From Bradyrhizobium guangdongense (GTDB lineage: Bacteria > Pseudomonadota > Alphaproteobacteria > Rhizobiales > Xanthobacteraceae): a stretch of 64,000 nt of DNA. Location of the stretch: contig NZ_CP030051.1 of assembly GCF_004114975.1 (NCBI RefSeq), positions 6,138,001 to 6,202,000 on the forward strand. The letters are read 5' to 3'. This document shows, one piece after another, positions 36,467-45,052 of this stretch; position 1 is the first letter of the stretch, and each line of letters starts with the position of its first letter. The position numbers were made by a program, and so were the translations under genes. Below the pieces are notes generated by a model that saw only the letters and a program-made list of their open reading frames with translations, was not told where the DNA came from and made no database searches.

Positions 36467-37396
36467 ATGCATAGTATGAAGGAAATCGATCATTTGGCCC
36501 TCGACGGCCACGCCCTCGAGCTGTTCCTCGCCGTGTTGGAGGAGGGCTCGGTCACGTCAGCCGCCACGCGGCTCGGCCTGACCCAGTCGGCCGTCAGCCA
36601 CGGACTGAACAAGCTGCGGCGCATCGCCGGCGATCCGCTGTTCGCGAAATCCGGCCGCGGCATCGTCGCGACCGCCCATGCCCAGGCACTCGCCGCAAAG
36701 GCGCGCGCGCTGATCGACGAGATGCGCAGCTTCGCCGGCGGCGTCACGTTCGAACCGGCGAGCGCGCAGCTCTCGCTGACGATCGCCGCCAACGATTTCC
36801 AGCGCGACCTGCTGCTGCCGCGCTTCTTCGAGCACGTCGCAGCGCGAGTAAAGAGCCTGAACCTGCGCGTGATCCCGTCGCAATCGCCCTCGCCGGCCAT
36901 GCTGCGCGAGAATCGCTGCGACCTCCTGATCACGCCGCTGCCGCCCGTTGGCATCGACATCGTGCAGAAGCGGCTGCTGAGCGATCATTACGTCTGCTAT
37001 TTCGATCCCAAGGCGCGCGCCGCCCCGGCGGGCCGCAGCGCTTATCTCGCCGCCCGTCACATCACCGTGGTCTATACCGACAACGAGCGGCTCGACTTCG
37101 ACCGCCGGCTTGCGGCCAACGGCTTCCACCGCGACATCGCCATCTCGGTGCCAAGCTTCTCCGGTGTCCCGTCGTTCCTGCGCGGCTCGCAGATGTTGGC
37201 GAGCATGCCGAGCCTGCTCGCCTCCGGTGTGATGGGTGGATTCGCGCATGCGCGGATTCCGCTGGCCTCGCGCACGCGCACGCTGGCCGAGCTGCCGATG
37301 TTCATGGTCTGGCACCAGCGCTACCACAAGGACCCCGCGCATCGCTGGATCAGGAGCCAGCTCGAAACGATCGCAGCGACGGCTGCCGGCGGCTGA
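36467..37396 (+). CDS. LysR-family regulator divergent from pcaHG
   Basis: LysR-type regulator of 309 residues. The N-terminal HTH reads LELFLAVLEEGSVTSAATRL and GLTQSAVSHGLNKLRRIAGD; the effector-binding domain follows from about 95 (LSLTIAANDFQRDLLLPRFF). ATG 36467 and ATG 36476 are both possible; neither has a strong ribosome binding site, and the AT-rich 96-nt gap to pcaH (AATAAATAGATCAATTATAA) must hold the promoters. Classic PcaQ has a similar divergent position, but here the sequence looks closer to the NodD/LinR-like branch, so I leave the symbol empty. Regulation of pcaHG by protocatechuate or beta-carboxymuconate derivatives is inferred. Confidence 0.88.
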   Translation: MHSMKEIDHLALDGHALELFLAVLEEGSVTSAATRLGLTQSAVSHGLNKLRRIAGDPLFAKSGRGIVATAHAQALAAKARALIDEMRSFAGGVTFEPASAQLSLTIAANDFQRDLLLPRFFEHVAARVKSLNLRVIPSQSPSPAMLRENRCDLLITPLPPVGIDIVQKRLLSDHYVCYFDPKARAAPAGRSAYLAARHITVVYTDNERLDFDRRLAANGFHRDIAISVPSFSGVPSFLRGSQMLASMPSLLASGVMGGFAHARIPLASRTRTLAELPMFMVWHQRYHKDPAHRWIRSQLETIAATAAGG

Positions 37397-37549
37397 TCCA
37401 GGCGTCAGCACCGCTGCGGCCGATCGGCCACACCAGCGCCCGGAAATGTCGCGTCAAGCGCGGCAGCCGGACGAGTTCAACCGAACGGTTGATGCGCAAT
37501 CCATGATTCCTCGCCACGGTCGCGCCACTGGTGGGACGAGGTGAATACA

Positions 37550-38764
37550 ATGAAAAAGATTCTTGCGCTCGTGCTCGGCGCGACCGCGGCGTTGACGGCG
37601 ACCAAAGCCGCCGCCGGCGAACTCGAAGACGTCAACGCGCGCCTCGAACAGCTGGAACGCCAGAATGCTGCCATTCGCAAGGAAAACGCCTTCTTGCGCG
37701 AGAGCCAGCGGCTGCTCGAAGAGAATCACCGGCTGAAATCACCGGGAGCGCGCGCCGCGGTCGAAGCAGCCAAGACGTCCAACCGACCACGGCAGGAGAA
37801 CGTCACGTTCATGGCCGTATCGGCGGCGTCGCGACAGGCCATGAATCCCTTGCAGTCCTATGCCGCAGACTTCCCGGCCAAGGCAACGCCGCTGGCCGGT
37901 CCGGCACTGTTCAGGGCCTGGATCGAAGGCGGCGCAATCTGGAGCGGCGGGGATCCCGTGTTCAGCAACTACGCCGGAAATAATGTCACCGGAGTCTTCG
38001 ATCTGACGCCCAAAGTGGGCTGGGAAGCGGCTATCGGATTCGACCACGGCTTCGACGGATCTTTCTGGCACGTCGGCGGCCAATTCCGCTATGGCGAAGG
38101 CGGCTCGAGCAACGGCACGCGAACGATCGGCATCGCCGGCGGCGGGCTGACGGGAACGGAAACCTTCGCGGCAGCCTACAAGGAAACTCACTGGCTTGCT
38201 GATCTTGCGATCGGGCGTGACTTTGCCGGGCGCGGCCCAGATGCACTTCAGCTCAAGGCAGGTCTTCGCGTGGCCGAGTTCACCGCCCGGAGCTCGGACT
38301 CTGATGTCCAGGCTGGCACAGGCGCCGGCGCTTCCATCACGATCGCGAATTACAACGACGCACGCGCGAGCTTCCTGGGCGCAGGCCCCCTCATCGGCCT
38401 GGAAGGCTCGGTCCGATTCGCCGGCCAGTGGTCGTTCGACTATAGCGGCGACGTCGCCTTGCTGTTGGGTCGGCAGCAATCGCAGATCACAACGAGGAGC
38501 TTGTTTGTTGGCAGCCCGCCGCCCACGGTCGTCGACCAGATCGGAACGGGCAACGACCGGCTGTTTGCCGGTGCGCTGAGCGCCGACATTCAGGTCGGCG
38601 CCTCTTACTGGCTGACGCAGAACCTCAAGCTTGGCGCCAGCTACCGGCTCGATGCGTTCGTCAACGTGTTCAACCAGGCCGGCTCGTCCAACGCCGGTTT
38701 CACACCGGACCGCTACACGCACGGCCCGCGCGTCACGCTGACCGGGCAGTTCGACGCGATGTAA
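37550..38764 (+). CDS. Lpg1974-type outer-membrane beta-barrel protein
   Basis: Predicted outer-membrane porin-like protein of 404 residues. ATG 37550 follows GACGAGG and starts the signal peptide (MKKILALVLGATAALTATKA). After cleavage comes a short coiled coil (LEDVNARLEQLERQNAAIRK), a linker and a barrel domain from about 130 on. Strand-like alternation is seen in WEAAIGFDHGFDGSFWHVGG, WLADLAIGRDFAGRG, LGASYRLDAFVNVFN and the closing RVTLTGQFDAM. Coiled coil plus barrel is the pattern of the Legionella Lpg1974 family. Pore formation and substrate are not known. Confidence 0.8.
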   Translation: MKKILALVLGATAALTATKAAAGELEDVNARLEQLERQNAAIRKENAFLRESQRLLEENHRLKSPGARAAVEAAKTSNRPRQENVTFMAVSAASRQAMNPLQSYAADFPAKATPLAGPALFRAWIEGGAIWSGGDPVFSNYAGNNVTGVFDLTPKVGWEAAIGFDHGFDGSFWHVGGQFRYGEGGSSNGTRTIGIAGGGLTGTETFAAAYKETHWLADLAIGRDFAGRGPDALQLKAGLRVAEFTARSSDSDVQAGTGAGASITIANYNDARASFLGAGPLIGLEGSVRFAGQWSFDYSGDVALLLGRQQSQITTRSLFVGSPPPTVVDQIGTGNDRLFAGALSADIQVGASYWLTQNLKLGASYRLDAFVNVFNQAGSSNAGFTPDRYTHGPRVTLTGQFDAM

Positions 38765-38877
38765 GGCACGATTGCAGAGGATCAGTTGGGTTCGGCCGCA
38801 CCAGGCCCGGCGCGCCGTGACGATGCTCCGTCCGAAATCCACTGGTTGCGCGCGGGCCGTCACGCTAGAATTCGGCC

Positions 38878-40182
38878 ATGACAGTGACCGACATTGCGAG
38901 CCGAACCTACAATCACAGCTGGCGGCTGGATCCCATCATCCGCAGCCTGCTCGATACAGATTTCTATAAGCTGTTGATGTTACAGATGATTCGGGATGAC
39001 TATCCGGATCAGCAGGTCACATTTTCAGTCATCAACCGTTCGCGCCATGTACGCCTTGCCGAGATCATCGACGAGGGCGAACTGCGGGCCCAGCTCGACC
39101 ACGCCCGGACCATCCGTTTCTCCAAGAAGGAGCTGATCTGGCTCGCCGGTAACACCTTCTACGGCAAGACCCACATGTTTTCGGCGGACTTCATCCGCTG
39201 GCTGGCCGAATTCCGCCTTCCCGAATACGAGCTGCGCAAGGTCGAGGGCCAGTACGAGCTGCATTTCCACGGGCCGTGGACCCACACCACGATGTGGGAA
39301 ATTCCGGCGCTCGCCATCCTCAACGAATTGCGCTCACGTTCGGCGATGAAGGGCCGCGGCCGCTTTGAGCTCGACGTGCTCTACGCCCGCGCCAAGGCCA
39401 AGCTGTGGACCAAGGTGGAGCGGCTGCGCAAGCTGGAGAATTTGCGGTTGTCCGACTTCGGCACCCGCCGCCGCCACGGCTTCCTCTGGCAGCGCTGGTG
39501 CGTTGAGGCGGTGAAGGAAGGCCTCGGCCCGTCCTTCATCGGCACCTCCAACGTGCTGCTCGCGATGGACAACGATCTCGAAGCCATCGGTACCAATGCG
39601 CATGAGCTGCCGATGGTCGCGGCCGCGCTGGCGAGGGACGACGAGGAATTGCGCTGGGCGCCCTATCGCATTCTCGATCAGTGGCGCCAGACCTATGGCG
39701 GCAATCTGCTGATCGCGTTGCCGGACGCCTTCGGCACCAAGGCGTTCCTGCGCGATGCCCCGGAATGGGTGGCCGACTGGACCGGCTTCCGCCCCGACAG
39801 CGCGCCGCCGATCCAGGCCGGCGAGGAGATCGTGGCCTGGTGGGAGAAGAAAGGCCGCAATCCCAAGGACAAGCTGCTCGTGTTCTCCGACGCGATGGAC
39901 GTCGGCTCGATCGAGGAGACCTATCACCACTTCGCAGGCCGCGTGCGGCTCTCGTTCGGCTGGGGCACAAATCTCACCAACGACTTCGTCGGCTGCGCGC
40001 CGGACGGCTCGTTCAATCTCGATCCGATCTCGCTGGTCTGCAAGGTGTCGTCGGTCGACGGACGTCCGGCCGTCAAGCTCTCCGACAACCCGGAAAAGGC
40101 GACCGGCATACCCTCGGAGATCGAGCGCTATTTGCGCGTGTTCGGCAACGCCGGCCGTGTGCGCAAGCCAGTATTGGTTTAG
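38878..40182 (+). CDS. pncB: nicotinate phosphoribosyltransferase
   Basis: ATP-dependent nicotinate phosphoribosyltransferase of 434 residues, the usual length, in NAD salvage. It begins with [20 protein letters not shown], the PncB N-terminal signature. The [12 protein letters not shown] segment contains the autophosphorylated His, and [20 protein letters not shown] and [13 protein letters not shown] form the phosphoribosyl-binding end. It is a single-gene unit with a large palindrome 47 nt downstream. Confidence 0.96.
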   Translation: MTVTDIASRTYNHSWRLDPIIRSLLDTDFYKLLMLQMIRDDYPDQQVTFSVINRSRHVRLAEIIDEGELRAQLDHARTIRFSKKELIWLAGNTFYGKTHMFSADFIRWLAEFRLPEYELRKVEGQYELHFHGPWTHTTMWEIPALAILNELRSRSAMKGRGRFELDVLYARAKAKLWTKVERLRKLENLRLSDFGTRRRHGFLWQRWCVEAVKEGLGPSFIGTSNVLLAMDNDLEAIGTNAHELPMVAAALARDDEELRWAPYRILDQWRQTYGGNLLIALPDAFGTKAFLRDAPEWVADWTGFRPDSAPPIQAGEEIVAWWEKKGRNPKDKLLVFSDAMDVGSIEETYHHFAGRVRLSFGWGTNLTNDFVGCAPDGSFNLDPISLVCKVSSVDGRPAVKLSDNPEKATGIPSEIERYLRVFGNAGRVRKPVLV

Positions 40183-40228
40183 CAGCAGCCCAGATTCTCT
40201 CGATTGCGTAAATCGGAACGGCCGGATT

Positions 40229-40254
40229 CGCGGTATCGGCGCGCCGATACCGCG
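40229..40254. terminator. 26-bp perfect palindrome after pncB
   Basis: CGCGGTATCGGCG (40229-40241) is followed immediately by its exact reverse complement (40242-40254). It lies 46 nt past the pncB stop. As RNA it would fold into a long hairpin, possibly a terminator; as DNA, a perfect two-fold site of this length could also bind a dimeric protein. No T-tract follows. The remaining bases up to 40427 hold nothing else I can support. Confidence 0.55.
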
Positions 40255-40427
40255 GCGGTTCCGGCTGAGTAGCATTTGCGACGATCTGCGCGCATCTGTT
40301 TCACGTCGCTTTCACCCTGAGAGACGATCTCGCGGCTTTCTCATGTCGAGTTAAGCAGGATTCCCGCAAGGTTCGCGTTATCAGCCGAACGATCGGCTGG
40401 GTCGTTGAATGATTTGGGGAACGCAGG

Positions 40428-41735
40428 GTGTTTCGCAGAACAGCAACGTCGGCGAAGGAACGCAGCTTCCTTCACGCGATCAAGCTCGTCTCGCCGTTCG
40501 TGATGGTCGTCGTGCTGCAGGCGGCGATCGCCGGATTCAGCCTGGAGGTGATGTCGTCGGTTCGCGCATATGTCGCGGGCGAGGCGATGTGGTCGCGTTC
40601 GCAGAAGAACGCCGTCTATTTCCTCAATCTCTATCTGCATTCGGGGGAAGCCAGCCAGTTTGCACGATACCGGACCTCGCTCGCCGTCCCCATCGGCGAT
40701 GAGTATGCAAGATGGGCGCTCGAGAGTGATCCGGTCGACATCGAGACCGCGCGCATCGGCTTCCTGCAAGGCGGCAACCACCCGGACGACGTTCCTGGCC
40801 CGATCTGGCTGTTCCGCTATTTCAACCAGGTCAGCTTTCTCAAGGAGGCGATTCGGGAGTGGGCTGCCACCGATCCGATGCTGCTGGAGCTCAGCGTGTT
40901 CGGTGAAGTCATCCGGAGTGAACTGAAGGACGGCCCCATCAGAGACAGCGGTCGCCGGCAGTTCCTCTCGTCACGGCTCTCGGAGTTGAACAGGCAGTTC
41001 ACGGGGCATGCCGAGCGGTTCTCAACGGTCCTGGGCGAAGGCTCCCGCACCATCAAACTGACTCTGACTTGGCTGAACATCGCGACCGCCGCGATCTTGA
41101 TCCTGCTCCTGATCTGGCACACACGGCGACTGGTGCTGCAAAGGCTGGCATTCGAGGACGCATTGCATGCGGAAAAGGATCGTCTCGCCTTTCAAGCCTC
41201 GCATGACTGGCTGACAGGTATCGCGAACCGGCGAGCCTTCGAGGCGCGACTTCAGAGCGAGCTCGATGGCCGCAGCGAGCGCTCGCTGAGCCTGATCCTG
41301 CTCGACCTCGACCAGTTCAAGGCCGTCAACGACAACTGCGGCCATCTCGCCGGCGATCGGCTGCTGTGTCAGGTCGCACGCCTGTTGCAGCAGGACCGGC
41401 GGTCATACGACGTGGTCGCCCGACTCGGCGGTGACGAATTCGGGCTGATCCTGCCGCAATGTCCGCCATACGAGGCCGTCGATATTGCCGAGCGGCTGCG
41501 ACGGTCGCTTGAAGGGTTCAGCTTCGCCTGGGACGATCGCTGCTTTGCCGTGACTGCCAGCATCGGCGTTGCCTGCATCGCCGAGGGCAGCACCACGCTC
41601 GAGGAAGCGATGCGCCGGGCGGATGCCGCCTGTTATCGCGCCAAGGAAAAGGGTCGCAACCGGGTTCAAGTCGACAACGGCAAACCGGATGTCGTTCTCG
41701 TCGCCCCAAGGCCCCGCGAAGCCGCTCGCGCGTGA
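40428..41735 (+). CDS. membrane diguanylate cyclase with intact inhibitory site
   Basis: GGDEF protein of 435 residues that should make c-di-GMP. GTG 40428 is the likely start; an in-frame ATG at 40503 would remove the first membrane segment (about 18-40: IKLVSPFVMVVVLQAAIAGF). The periplasmic domain (about 45-210) is helical and unrecognised, then TM2 (about 212-232: LTWLNIATAAILILLLIW). In the GGDEF domain, RLGGDEFGLIL has GGDEF at 334-338. RSYD at 325-328 lies exactly five residues upstream, the RxxD product-inhibition site. Other motifs are DWLTGIANRRAF, LILLDLDQFKAVNDNCGHLA and RRADAACYRAKEKGRN. No EAL or HD-GYP domain is fused. Confidence 0.93.
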   Translation: MFRRTATSAKERSFLHAIKLVSPFVMVVVLQAAIAGFSLEVMSSVRAYVAGEAMWSRSQKNAVYFLNLYLHSGEASQFARYRTSLAVPIGDEYARWALESDPVDIETARIGFLQGGNHPDDVPGPIWLFRYFNQVSFLKEAIREWAATDPMLLELSVFGEVIRSELKDGPIRDSGRRQFLSSRLSELNRQFTGHAERFSTVLGEGSRTIKLTLTWLNIATAAILILLLIWHTRRLVLQRLAFEDALHAEKDRLAFQASHDWLTGIANRRAFEARLQSELDGRSERSLSLILLDLDQFKAVNDNCGHLAGDRLLCQVARLLQQDRRSYDVVARLGGDEFGLILPQCPPYEAVDIAERLRRSLEGFSFAWDDRCFAVTASIGVACIAEGSTTLEEAMRRADAACYRAKEKGRNRVQVDNGKPDVVLVAPRPREAARA

Positions 41736-41739
41736 CGGC

Positions 41740-42113
41740 GATCGTCGCCGTGATCGTGCCGGCAGGATCCCGAGACCGACGAGATGCGCGTCCAGGAATT
41801 GCGTGACCTGCTGGCGCAGCATCTGCGGAGGCACGGCGACCATGCGCTCTTCGAGCCCGAGCGAGATGATCCCATGCACGGCGGAAAACAGGGTGCGCGA
41901 GAGCAGCGCAATCTTGACGTCGTCCGCCTCGGGGAGGACCCGCATGAGCGGTGGGTGCATCAAGGCGAAAGCATCCATCACCATCTGAAGGATGTCGTCG
42001 GGATAAGGACGGTCGTCCTCCATTCGATGCTCGAACAGCGAGCGCAGCAAATTGGCGTGCTCGGCGAAGAGGTCGAGATAGGTTTCGGCAGCGAGGTCGC
42101 CGATCTCCTGAGC
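41740..42113 (-). pseudogene. TetR-family regulator remnant (C-terminal part)
   Basis: On the minus strand the open frame encodes EIGDLAAETYLDLFAEHANL, LRSLFEHRMEDDRPYPDDIL, LSRTLFSAVHGIISLGLEER and QQVTQFLDAHLVGLG, the C-terminal ligand-binding half of a TetR regulator with the typical VHGI motif. The DNA-binding N-terminus is absent: sequence further upstream on this strand turns into the antisense of a hydrolase fragment. The frame also runs without a stop into the antisense of the diguanylate cyclase gene, so the native end is lost too. It is a decayed fragment; limits are approximate. Confidence 0.65.
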
Positions 42114-42416
42114 CGGTCTCGACTCTACCGCGCCTTCTATGGCCCCGCCGGGCTCGAACTCACGACAGCCAGGCCGAACGCGCTGCCCGAAATGGACTAT
42201 CCAGTCGGTGTGATTGCAGGAAACCGCTTCATCGACCGCGTCGCCGGTCTCTTCGTGCTGCCGAGGCCGAATGACGGCCGGGTCTCAGTTCAGAGCGTAA
42301 TGCTGAGCGGTATGGCCGACCATATCGTCGTGATGACCTCCCATACAGGACTGCCTCGCGACCGCGTCGCGATCGAGCAAACGATCGCGTTTCTTCGCAA
42401 CTACCGCTTTAGCTGA
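42114..42416 (+). pseudogene. alpha/beta hydrolase (lipase-like) remnant, C-terminal part
   Basis: The plus-strand frame from about 42114 encodes RLYRAFYGPAGLELTTARPN, PEMDYPVGVIAGNRFIDRV, RPNDGRVSVQSVMLSGMADH and TIAFLRNYRF, then a stop at 42414-42416. This is the C-terminal third of a lipase-like alpha/beta hydrolase: the IAGN segment, the NDG(R/K)VSV segment and the catalytic-His region (HIVVMTSHTG) are recognisable. The nucleophile-elbow half is missing; to the left the sequence is the antisense TetR remnant. A deletion that joined two divergent genes would give this structure. Left limit approximate. Confidence 0.7.
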
Positions 42417-42425
42417 ACCTGACGG

Positions 42426-43526
42426 CTAAGCCGCGGTCCGGCGCTCCTGGGCATAACGCACCAGCGCCGCGAAGCGATAGATCCCGTGCACGAACTTGCC
42501 GTAGGGCATGGTGATGAACAGCGCGAAGACAGCGCCGAGATGCAGCGCCAGCAGCGGTCCCATCGCCCAGGTCTCACGCAAGAACAGAAGCAGCATGCCG
42601 GTGAGGCCGGTGAGGAACAGCATGGCAATGAAGCCGACATCCATTCCGTAGCTGAACTCGTCGAGCAGTGCCGGATCGCGTCGCATCTTGACCGCGAACA
42701 GGCCGATCGGGCCAACGACAAGGCCGATGCCGCCGAGCGTGCCGAGCACAACCGGCAGATCCCACCATGGATACGGCGCCTCGCGCCCGAGCAGGTAGTG
42801 ATAGAGCGTGGCCACCGAGGTTGCAGCGAAGCACAGCAGGAAGCCGTAGAAGGTCAGGTGATGGAAGAGCTTCCGCCGGTCGGTCGGCTTGTCGTCCTCG
42901 TTGTAGCAACCGACACCGCCGCCATCGAGATAGCGCAGTTCGCCGGCATCGCGGATCGCCTGGAAGATGGAGCCCCCGTCGGCATGGCCGCCGATGGGCG
43001 TGCCGATATCGCGCCAGAATGCGCGCACGCTCATGACCAGCGCCAGGATGGCAAAGAGAAACGCAGCGCTGAACAGCGCGGCCATCGCGTTGTGCGGCAT
43101 CAGTCTGTAGAAAGCGCCGGGCCCGGTGTGCACACCGAAAAGCACGCAGCTATCATTCAGTGCCGCAAAGCCGAGAATGAAGGCGGCCATGCTGATCGCG
43201 ACGACGATGCTGAGGACCAGCCCGTTGCGCGCGAAGGCGCCGGACAGCACCTTGGGCCAGGCATAGGCCGCGTATGACCCGGCGCGCGCGACCGCGAGTG
43301 TCTTCGGAACGTTCACGTTGAATTCGTGCGGCGGCGAGAATTGGCAGTCGACGTAGCAGGCACCGCAGGCATGGCAGAGATTGGCAAGATAGTTGAGGTC
43401 GCCGTCGGAGAAGGCGCGACGCATTTCCATGGCAGGAAACACCGCGCAAAGCCCCTCGCAGTAACGGCAGGAATTGCAGACCGTCATCAGGCGGTCGGCT
43501 TCGTCGAGGATCCTAGTTCCGTGCAT
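42426..43526 (-). CDS. tcuB: tricarballylate utilisation protein B (electron-transfer subunit)
   Basis: Membrane iron-sulfur/cytochrome-type protein of 366 residues that reoxidises the FAD of TcuA and passes electrons to the membrane. The N-terminus has two ferredoxin-like Cys clusters: CNSCRYCEGLCAVFP and LCHACGACYVDCQFSPP. Six or so membrane helices follow, for example LVLSIVVAISMAAFILGFAA, MAALFSAAFLFAILALVMSV and VGFIAMLFLTGLTGMLLLFL, with His residues (HHLTFYGFLLC, TLYHYLLG) that could bind heme. It overlaps tcuA by 14 nt. No tcuC-type transporter is seen. Confidence 0.9.
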   Translation of the reverse strand: MHGTRILDEADRLMTVCNSCRYCEGLCAVFPAMEMRRAFSDGDLNYLANLCHACGACYVDCQFSPPHEFNVNVPKTLAVARAGSYAAYAWPKVLSGAFARNGLVLSIVVAISMAAFILGFAALNDSCVLFGVHTGPGAFYRLMPHNAMAALFSAAFLFAILALVMSVRAFWRDIGTPIGGHADGGSIFQAIRDAGELRYLDGGGVGCYNEDDKPTDRRKLFHHLTFYGFLLCFAATSVATLYHYLLGREAPYPWWDLPVVLGTLGGIGLVVGPIGLFAVKMRRDPALLDEFSYGMDVGFIAMLFLTGLTGMLLLFLRETWAMGPLLALHLGAVFALFITMPYGKFVHGIYRFAALVRYAQERRTAA

Positions 43527-44904
43527 GTTTCGCCGCTTCCCGTCCTGCGATCCGCCCGAACACGCTGCCGATGGTCATGCCCATGCCGGCGGCGTAACCC
43601 TTGCCGAGCACGTTGCCGGCCATGATTTCGCCGGCGGCGAACATGTTGGCGGACGGCCTGCCGTCAGCCATCAGCATCCGCGCCTCCTTGGTCACGCGCG
43701 TGCCGAGATAGGTGAAGGTGATGCCCGGCCGCACTGGATAAGCAAGATAAGGCGGCGTTTCGATCTTGCGCGCCCAATGAGTCTTGGGCGGCGTGATGCC
43801 TTCGGTGACGCAGTCGTCCAAGATGGTGTGGTCAAAGGTGCCGGGCCGCACGGCGGCGTTGAACTCGGTGATGGTCTTTTCCAGAGCGGCCGGATCGAGT
43901 TCGAGCTTGCCGGCAAGCTCCGCGATGGTCTGTCCCGCGATCGGCGGGAACAGCGTCGGCATGAAGCTGGTGACGACGGTTGAATCGAAGATGATGTAGG
44001 CGATCTGGTCGGGCTGCGCCGCGACCAGCCGGCCCCAGATCGCGTAGCGCTTCGGCCAGATGTCCTCACCCTCGTCGTAGAAGCGCTGGGCATGCTTGTT
44101 GACGACGACACCAAACACCACGGAGTCATGGCGCGTGATGATACCGCCGTCGAATTTCGGCGCGCGGGCGTCGATCGCGACCGCGTGGCACTGGGTGGGA
44201 TCGCCGACCTGCTGTACGCCCTTGTCGAGCAGCATCTTCAGGATCGAGCCGCGATTATAGGGCGTGCCGCGGATCAGGAAATTGTCGGCAGCCTCGCCCC
44301 AATACTGCTTCAGCCATTCGATGTTGGCTTCGAAGCCGCCGGCGGCGGCCACAAGCGAGGTCGCGCGGATCTCGGTCTCGCCGTTGATCGGCCGCTTCAG
44401 GCGCGCAGCGAGGAACATGCCGTCCTCGATCACAAGATCGGTGACTTCGGCGTCGTATTCGATGGCGACGCCAAGACGTTCGGCGGTCAGATACAGCGCG
44501 TTCAGCATCGCCCGGCCGCCGCCGAGGAAGAAGGAGTTGGTGCGGCCGAGACTCAGCGTGCCGCCGAGCGAGGGCTGCCAGCGAACGCCCTGCTCCACGA
44601 TCCAGTTCAGGATGTCCTTGGACTCGCGGATCATGTGACGGGCAAGCACCTCATCCGTCTGCCCGCCGGTGACGCGCAGCAGGTCCTCCCAGAACTCCTC
44701 CTCGGTGTAGGGGCCGGTCAGGATCTCGGTCGCGGCATCGTGGGCACAACGCATATTGCGGGTGTGGCGGGTGTTGCCGCCCCGATAGAATTTGGGCGCG
44801 CCTTCGAGCACCAGCACCGAGACGCCGCTGCGGCGCGCCGCGATCGCCGCGCACAGCGCCGCGTTGCCGCCGCCGATCACCAGCACATCGTATTTGCTGC
44901 TCAT
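43513..44904 (-). CDS. tcuA: FAD-dependent tricarballylate dehydrogenase
   Basis: Flavoprotein of 463 residues of the fumarate-reductase/succinate-dehydrogenase flavoprotein group, TcuA type: oxidises tricarballylate to cis-aconitate. ATG 44904 begins SSKYDVLVIGGGNAALCAAI, the dinucleotide fold; upstream in-frame codons include the divergent promoter. Further motifs are YRGGNTRHTRNMRCAHD, GTLSLGRTNSFFLGGGRAML, GGFEANIEWLKQYWG, and the C-terminal FAMD motif region GRPSANMFAAGEIMAGNVLG. Tricarballylate is the Salmonella substrate; the true substrate here could be a related tricarboxylate. Confidence 0.9.
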   Translation of the reverse strand: MSSKYDVLVIGGGNAALCAAIAARRSGVSVLVLEGAPKFYRGGNTRHTRNMRCAHDAATEILTGPYTEEEFWEDLLRVTGGQTDEVLARHMIRESKDILNWIVEQGVRWQPSLGGTLSLGRTNSFFLGGGRAMLNALYLTAERLGVAIEYDAEVTDLVIEDGMFLAARLKRPINGETEIRATSLVAAAGGFEANIEWLKQYWGEAADNFLIRGTPYNRGSILKMLLDKGVQQVGDPTQCHAVAIDARAPKFDGGIITRHDSVVFGVVVNKHAQRFYDEGEDIWPKRYAIWGRLVAAQPDQIAYIIFDSTVVTSFMPTLFPPIAGQTIAELAGKLELDPAALEKTITEFNAAVRPGTFDHTILDDCVTEGITPPKTHWARKIETPPYLAYPVRPGITFTYLGTRVTKEARMLMADGRPSANMFAAGEIMAGNVLGKGYAAGMGMTIGSVFGRIAGREAAKHARN

Positions 44905-44981
44905 GCCGTCTGCCCGATGCGACGAGGTTGGAGACATTCTGCCGCCCGAGGCCCAGGTCAACCGGTCCACCATTGCGTACT

Positions 44982-44993
44982 TTTGTATACAAA
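44982..44993. promoter_or_regulatory. perfect palindrome in the tcuA / gntR intergenic region
   Basis: TTTGTATACAAA is a perfect 12-bp palindrome in the 148-nt region between divergent tcuA and the GntR gene. It contains the TNGTNNNACNA-type spacing typical of FadR-subfamily GntR operators (TTGTATACAA). It is 78 nt from the tcuA start and 60 nt from the regulator start, so it could govern both. Confidence 0.65.
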
Positions 44994-45052
44994 GATATAC
45001 ATATGCGGTGCAAGCGGCATCTCTGCATGGGCCGAATGCAGCGTGAGGAACC

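Noticed and set aside
41403..42050. A minus-strand 215-residue open frame as an intact TetR gene
   Set aside because: Only its first part resembles a TetR C-terminal domain; the rest is antisense of the diguanylate cyclase gene, and no HTH is present. Treated as a remnant.
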